In this document: one piece after another, positions 60,701-64,000 of the stretch
Layout of the letters: every line of letters begins with the position of its first letter
Numbering within the stretch: the stretch's first letter is position 1
Assembly (NCBI RefSeq): GCF_008629695.1
Contig: NZ_VWSH01000002.1
Span: 31,410 to 95,409, forward strand
From: Taibaiella lutea
GTDB lineage: Bacteria > Bacteroidota > Bacteroidia > Chitinophagales > Chitinophagaceae
Length of the DNA stretch: 64,000 bases
Direction of reading: 5' to 3'
Notes under the pieces: generated by a model
The model's database searches: none
Told to the model about the DNA's origin: nothing
What the model saw: the letters and a program-made list of their open reading frames with translations, nothing else
Made by a program: the position numbers and the translations under genes

Positions 60701-61736
60701 AATAGCATTGATTCGGCGGGTTGATTGCAACTGCTGCCACATTGGAAGTATCTGCCTGATTTGTGTTGGTACAGCTGCTTACAAAGCGATAGCTTGTAGG
60801 AATGCTGATACCGCTGCTAACAGTAAGGCTTGCAGTTGAGGTGCCTAGACTTTGCCATCCGCTGCCATCGTTGCTTTGCCAGTCGTATGTAATGCCTGCA
60901 AATCCTAAAGGTGGTATGGTAGCGTTAAGTGTAAAGCTGACACCGGGGCAAACGCCGCCTGGTCCGGAAATAGTAACATGATCCGGCACGCCGTTGCAGG
61001 CAGGGAATGTGTAAGTTACTTTTACTCTTCCTTTTGCGCCTGCGCCTCCGGTACGGTTGCCACTTGTGCTTCTGTAGCCTCCCGAACCGCCGCTGCCGGG
61101 CGCTGTACCTGCTGTTCCGTTACCCTGGGCTGTTTTGCCGTTAGCTCCTGCTGCTCCGCCCACAGTACCTGCTGCACCACCGGTGTTGCCGCTTGCATCT
61201 CCGCCGTTCATAGTGGAGCCCGCACTGCCGCCGCCGCCGCCTGAGGCATTGGAAACGCCTGCAGCACCACTGCCGCCATTAAAAATGATAGTGCCGATTC
61301 CGCCGGTACCGCCTGCGCCACCTGCACCTAATGCACCACCTGTACCGCCTGTACCACCGGGTGCGGCTATTGTTGTTGCAGTACCAAACCATGTTGTGCC
61401 ACCTGCGCCGCCTGCGCCACTAGTTGCAGCTCCTGAGGCTCCCGCGGCACCTATAGTAACTGTGTATGTTTGTCCGGGTGTAACACTTAATACGCTGCTT
61501 GCATAAGAACCGCCACCGCCACCGCCGGCAGCTGTATTATTGGAATTGGTGCCACCACCACCACCGCCACCGCCCCAGCACTCAACTGTGATGGACGTGA
61601 TATTAGGAGGAACCGTAAAAGTATTGTTATTGTTAAAGGTTTGCGTTGTCTGAGCATTTGTAATGAATGCCCCGAAAAATACGCACACAAAGGCAAGACA
61701 TAGCCTTGCCCGAAGGTTTGGTATTGTTGATATCAT
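57738..61736 (-). CDS. Giant secreted adhesin-like protein: Gly-rich domain, GEVED domains, T9SS type A end
   Basis: 1332 residues, signal peptide ending FITNAQ. Residues ~30-240 are a Gly/Ala/Thr-rich domain opened by ITSITVECWGGGGGGG, a type known from phage tail adhesins and surface proteins. Two GEVED-like modules follow (YVYIDWNQNGILGESGEQYTV...GESEDYTLNV and YIYMDQNQDGILTAADMIGSYT...GEIEDYKINV), separated by Ig-like segments. Then come an Fn3 domain, further beta domains, the Fn3-like/sorting module shared with 3084 and 10354, and a type A sorting domain ending QTIKITKQ. Confidence 0.87.
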   Translation of the reverse strand: MISTIPNLRARLCLAFVCVFFGAFITNAQTTQTFNNNNTFTVPPNITSITVECWGGGGGGGGTNSNNTAAGGGGGGSYASSVLSVTPGQTYTVTIGAAGASGAATSGAGGAGGTTWFGTATTIAAPGGTGGTGGALGAGGAGGTGGIGTIIFNGGSGAAGVSNASGGGGGSAGSTMNGGDASGNTGGAAGTVGGAAGANGKTAQGNGTAGTAPGSGGSGGYRSTSGNRTGGAGAKGRVKVTYTFPACNGVPDHVTISGPGGVCPGVSFTLNATIPPLGFAGITYDWQSNDGSGWQSLGTSTASLTVSSGISIPTSYRFVSSCTNTNQADTSNVAAVAINPPNQCYCSSLFEFASDGFEYITNVTYAGINNTTGITASGDVADYTAQVGNVIPGLSNTISISIGGTDFDDDNVYVYIDWNQNGILGESGEQYTVATAVNTDGPVTSTITPPLDAVPGNTRMRVQVIAFEADPDPCVDDFYGESEDYTLNVATLTTCSGQPAPVTISGISTICPNTGFTLSAAGMTAGTGITYDWQSNDGSGWVSTGGNTTTYTSAGIAAPTQFRFVTTCTNSGNKDSSNVLSVALNPAPFCLCTVTTASAADEYISNISAGTFSNTTSANYYTNYTGLSPLGTATAGATFDITFTATNHYAEDQLYIYMDQNQDGILTAADMIGSYTAFSGTGSGSETHTVSCAIPSTALAGLTSVRIMMGDATNGDTYGPLTAEPCANFNYGEIEDYKINVFVPTCFPPSNLGATNITTSSADLTWDAPSSGVPLGYEYVVDLSANDPAGAGTPVSIPGGSVSTLSGSSTYYLHVRTNCGSGDFSSWVTTSFQTPLGNDLPGGAVTLVVGAGCTGATYSNVGASFNTGEPMISCNGSQTTASTVWFKFQAPASGIVRASTDVAGNGLTNTRMALFTTSNPGDPNDLAAYSIISCDENNGTVIGNAATLYASGLISGNTYYVAVDGSTGNTGTFCLTIDEVTNSMIAPTGSCTQSPTGQRPAPNTTYTGWTSLTDNSGRLIANVRRNTAGTTGTGTFAPYLTVNTGAERQTGGTYYLDRNFRITYNNADVTTFDVQFFFLNTELSALQGVDPNAALSNLNVTRQTGESGCNQDVVAGEGTFSLLSQTANGTAPNGFSWIQVTTPGFSNFYISNSITPLYIKVSEISATNVGNKNRIDWNTATEAKGDYFTVERSLDGIHYKEIGTVSAKGTASEYTYWDALPANGVNYYRLKLTDIAGNNGYTKVVTAEVKGSRNFNVEAYPNPASNQVSLKVFGVQGENPGIIVSDLTGKVISNAHFNGDATTINMSGLAQGVYLIKYVDSNNSQTIKITKQ

Positions 61737-62659
61737 AGATGTTTGGTTTTGCCTACTCTGAATAGGTTTTCGGCTTCTCCCTGTTTTTCGATATTAAAAT
61801 CACAGATTAACATTGGCCATTAATCTATGAAGTGCATGTCTTTTAAATTACAGCGTAATCCATCTCCTTTAACCTGTATGTAGAAAGGAGTACATTTTCG
61901 TGCAGTTTACCAACAGTGAAGATCATGGTTACTAATTACAGTACGGGCATCAAGGATTGCAAAAAAGACTAATGCATGGTAATCATAAAATCGAAAAAAC
62001 TTAACATCATGGAAATATTAACATCAAAATTTTTTGTTAATAAAGCAGAATATGACAGTAACAAAACTGTTTAGTTTAATGAAAAAGTGCCGTTAACAAT
62101 TCAATATGATTTAGTGCGCCTTTCTATTAATCTTTTATAATCCGTAGATAATGAGAATTGCTTTTGTAAAATTCTTTCCTCCTTATTCATCCCTTTCTTT
62201 TTAAAAGATCAGCAAACAGTATGGTTCTGTTACTAATCCTTTAACAGTGTTATAAGTTTTTGTGGATTAATTAGTTAAAACCTTCACAATGCCATTTCAT
62301 GTAGTCGGCAGCAGAATTTCATTCTATCAAAACAATATTAATCCATTACAAATAATACAATTTAGTTTATTTTCTAAATAGAAAAATAGACGTTTTGAAA
62401 TGCTATGAATACTTGAAATGCTTGTCTACTTTTATAATCTATTTGAATGTTTAAATATTGATATATAATTCAAGTTATTTCTTTCTTTTTGTTGTGGCAT
62501 TATATTAAGCATTTCTCTTCATCAGGCACACGGATTACAGTATAGGTTTTGGTACAGCTTTTGGTATCAGGGTTTTAAGGCAGTTTTAATATGCTTGTGC
62601 AGACGGCATGATTTACCAACGTTTTCATTATTTCCTAACAATTATAAAACAACACCCTT
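61737..62659. other. Long AT-rich intergenic region
   Basis: 923 bp between divergent exported-protein genes. Strongly AT-rich, no ORF of protein-like character, no repeats found by eye. It must hold promoters for both flanking genes. Confidence 0.5.
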
Positions 62660-64000
62660 ATGAAACACACATTGATGCTACCGTTTAAACCACTAAACCG
62701 TATAGCCTTTGCTATACTTTCTTTCTGTTTCCTGCTGATTGGCGCAGCGACATCAAACGCCCAGTCCATTGTTGCGCCTACTTATACCGAAGCATTGTAT
62801 GCCACAACGCCCACACAGATCTATACGCTTAATGTCGATATGCTGGAAGTACATCCCGCCAAACAACTGGAGGCTATGTGCTGGGACCTTTACGGACCTA
62901 CATCCGGCGTTACCATTCAGGCAAGAGATTATACCGGAGCTGTTGCAACGGCTTTTCTCCCTACTGTTTCAGAATCGCAGCCCGATATCGTGCTGGCCAG
63001 CGATATGAGCAACCCGAGCCAATACCGTCTGGGTGTTGTTTACCTGAACAGCGCCTTCAGGGCAACCTTCGACACTTATCTTGTGCTTGGCACAGGAAGC
63101 GGTACACTTACGCTTAAGCATATAAGCTCGCAGGTCGTTTCTACGGATACGGCACGCTTTCCGCATATAGATATGTTCACCGATTTCGGTACCATGATAG
63201 GTGGTTATCCTTCTATGCACAAGTTTGTTATCTCTTACGCACAAAAAAACAGCCCCGCCCTGGATGTTTTTGAAAGAAACGGAGATATTATGGCCCCTAC
63301 CTCTTTTTCTCCGCCTTATCCTATTACAAGCGGTGAATTCTGTCCTTATGGCGGTGATGTTTCGGCGGTGTTCGATCCTGCCAGCGGCAAACAATATGCT
63401 TATTTTGCTATAGCCAACGGCAGCAACCTGGAACAAAAGCAGATATTCCTGAATGTACTGCCTGCTGTCGCACCTCCTATAGGAGCAACACCTATTACCA
63501 CGCTTTATGCAGGAGGGGTAAGTTCGGGACCGTTATTGCCAAGAATAGAATCGATGGGCTATAATGCTATAGGTTCGGGTATTGTGCAATGGGTTATCGG
63601 TTCTATCATTTCGAACCCCATTACTTTCAAGAATGAAATATGGGAATATAATCCGAATATGATGGGCGGGTTCAACTGTTCTTCACCTGCGTTTTCAACC
63701 GAGGAAAACCTGTGTGTATCTGTTTGTGCAGGTTCGGGCAAACCGAGCGGCAACATCTGCAATAAAAATTATAACATCGGATGGTACAACCAAAAGGTGG
63801 GTTTCATGACTCAGGCGATTGACGCTTCTACTGGCGCCATCAGCACAAGCTTCCCTGATTATTATAAAGCCAATGCAATACCCTGGGGATTTGTATGGAG
63901 CAAAGTTCCGATTGCAATAACCAGCTGCAGCAATTCGGGCAATGATCTTTTCACGGGCTGGTGGAATGAAGCCAATAAAATCTTCTTTAAACTGAAACCC
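62660..64000 (+). CDS. Exported protein, partial (runs off the right edge)
   Basis: 447 codons open to the window end. Signal peptide: basic MKHTLMLPFKPLNR, then IAFAILSFCFLLIGAATSNAQ. The mature part is beta-rich with several Gly/Asn-rich turns and pairs of Cys (GEFCPYGGDVS, GGFNCSSP, NLCVSVCAGSGK, NICNKNYNIG). It resembles large surface proteins of this phylum, and a sorting domain is likely beyond the edge. Not recognised. Confidence 0.85.
   Translation, partial: MKHTLMLPFKPLNRIAFAILSFCFLLIGAATSNAQSIVAPTYTEALYATTPTQIYTLNVDMLEVHPAKQLEAMCWDLYGPTSGVTIQARDYTGAVATAFLPTVSESQPDIVLASDMSNPSQYRLGVVYLNSAFRATFDTYLVLGTGSGTLTLKHISSQVVSTDTARFPHIDMFTDFGTMIGGYPSMHKFVISYAQKNSPALDVFERNGDIMAPTSFSPPYPITSGEFCPYGGDVSAVFDPASGKQYAYFAIANGSNLEQKQIFLNVLPAVAPPIGATPITTLYAGGVSSGPLLPRIESMGYNAIGSGIVQWVIGSIISNPITFKNEIWEYNPNMMGGFNCSSPAFSTEENLCVSVCAGSGKPSGNICNKNYNIGWYNQKVGFMTQAIDASTGAISTSFPDYYKANAIPWGFVWSKVPIAITSCSNSGNDLFTGWWNEANKIFFKLKP

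Noticed and set aside
61135-61506. Proline/alanine-rich plus-strand ORF
   Set aside because: Mirror of the Gly-rich coding region on the minus strand; low-complexity shadow.

Overview
The window comes from a Bacteroidota chromosome, most likely from the Chitinophagaceae/Chitinophagales neighbourhood. The indications are: at least five secreted proteins with type IX secretion (T9SS) C-terminal sorting domains (four type A, one type B/gliding), SprB-type repeats, an S46 dipeptidyl-peptidase, DUF3857/transglutaminase proteins, TAnnTTTG-like promoter elements, and almost no Shine-Dalgarno sequences. The family-level placement is inference. No plasmid, prophage or CRISPR signature is visible.

Left edge (1-3 kb): a tandem array with a ~375-bp period. 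Each unit joins a 3'-half copy of tRNA-Asp(GTC), a transcription terminator and a small GIY-YIG nuclease gene. It is followed by a CrtA-like monooxygenase gene, a gene of unknown function and a decayed tRNA-like scrap.

3-24 kb: mostly chromosomal housekeeping and envelope genes. These are a T9SS cargo protein, two identical tRNA-Arg(ACG) genes, rlmH, a DUF58 protein, an EGF-like lipoprotein, an ABC ATPase, a Wzx-like flippase and a second T9SS cargo protein. Then comes a three-gene exported operon (TPR/MORN protein, active DUF3857-transglutaminase, degenerate DUF3857-transglutaminase), followed by an AraC regulator, an L,D-transpeptidase, a BI-1 family protein, pssA and rsmI.

24-43 kb: a YdeI/DUF1905 protein, a class V aminotransferase, and a tight three-gene operon (a small possibly GrpE-like protein, an Hsp70-like chaperone with an inserted domain, and a single-pass membrane protein). 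After these come an M3 peptidase with a DUF1684 protein, the ppk1-ppx polyphosphate pair, an ECF sigma / membrane anti-sigma-like / outer-membrane-like cassette, an HI0933-type flavoprotein, and a serine hydrolase plus NagZ-like GH3 pair probably acting on peptidoglycan.

43-64 kb: cell-surface and secreted proteins dominate (SprB-repeat adhesin, GH18 hydrolase, type B T9SS protein, DPP11-like peptidase, giant Gly-rich/GEVED adhesin, and a partial exported protein running off the right edge). Between them lie uvrB, tRNA-Leu(CAG), two copies of a 48-bp REP-like element, a six-unit 44-bp palindromic tandem repeat, and a duplicated terminator with paired base changes around an orphan reading-frame fragment.

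The strongest candidates for something undescribed are the tRNA-Asp/GIY-YIG array at the left edge and the Hsp70-like operon at 25.7-30.1 kb. The 44-bp array and the active/inactive transglutaminase pair also merit a look. All assignments were made by reading the sequence; no database search was run.
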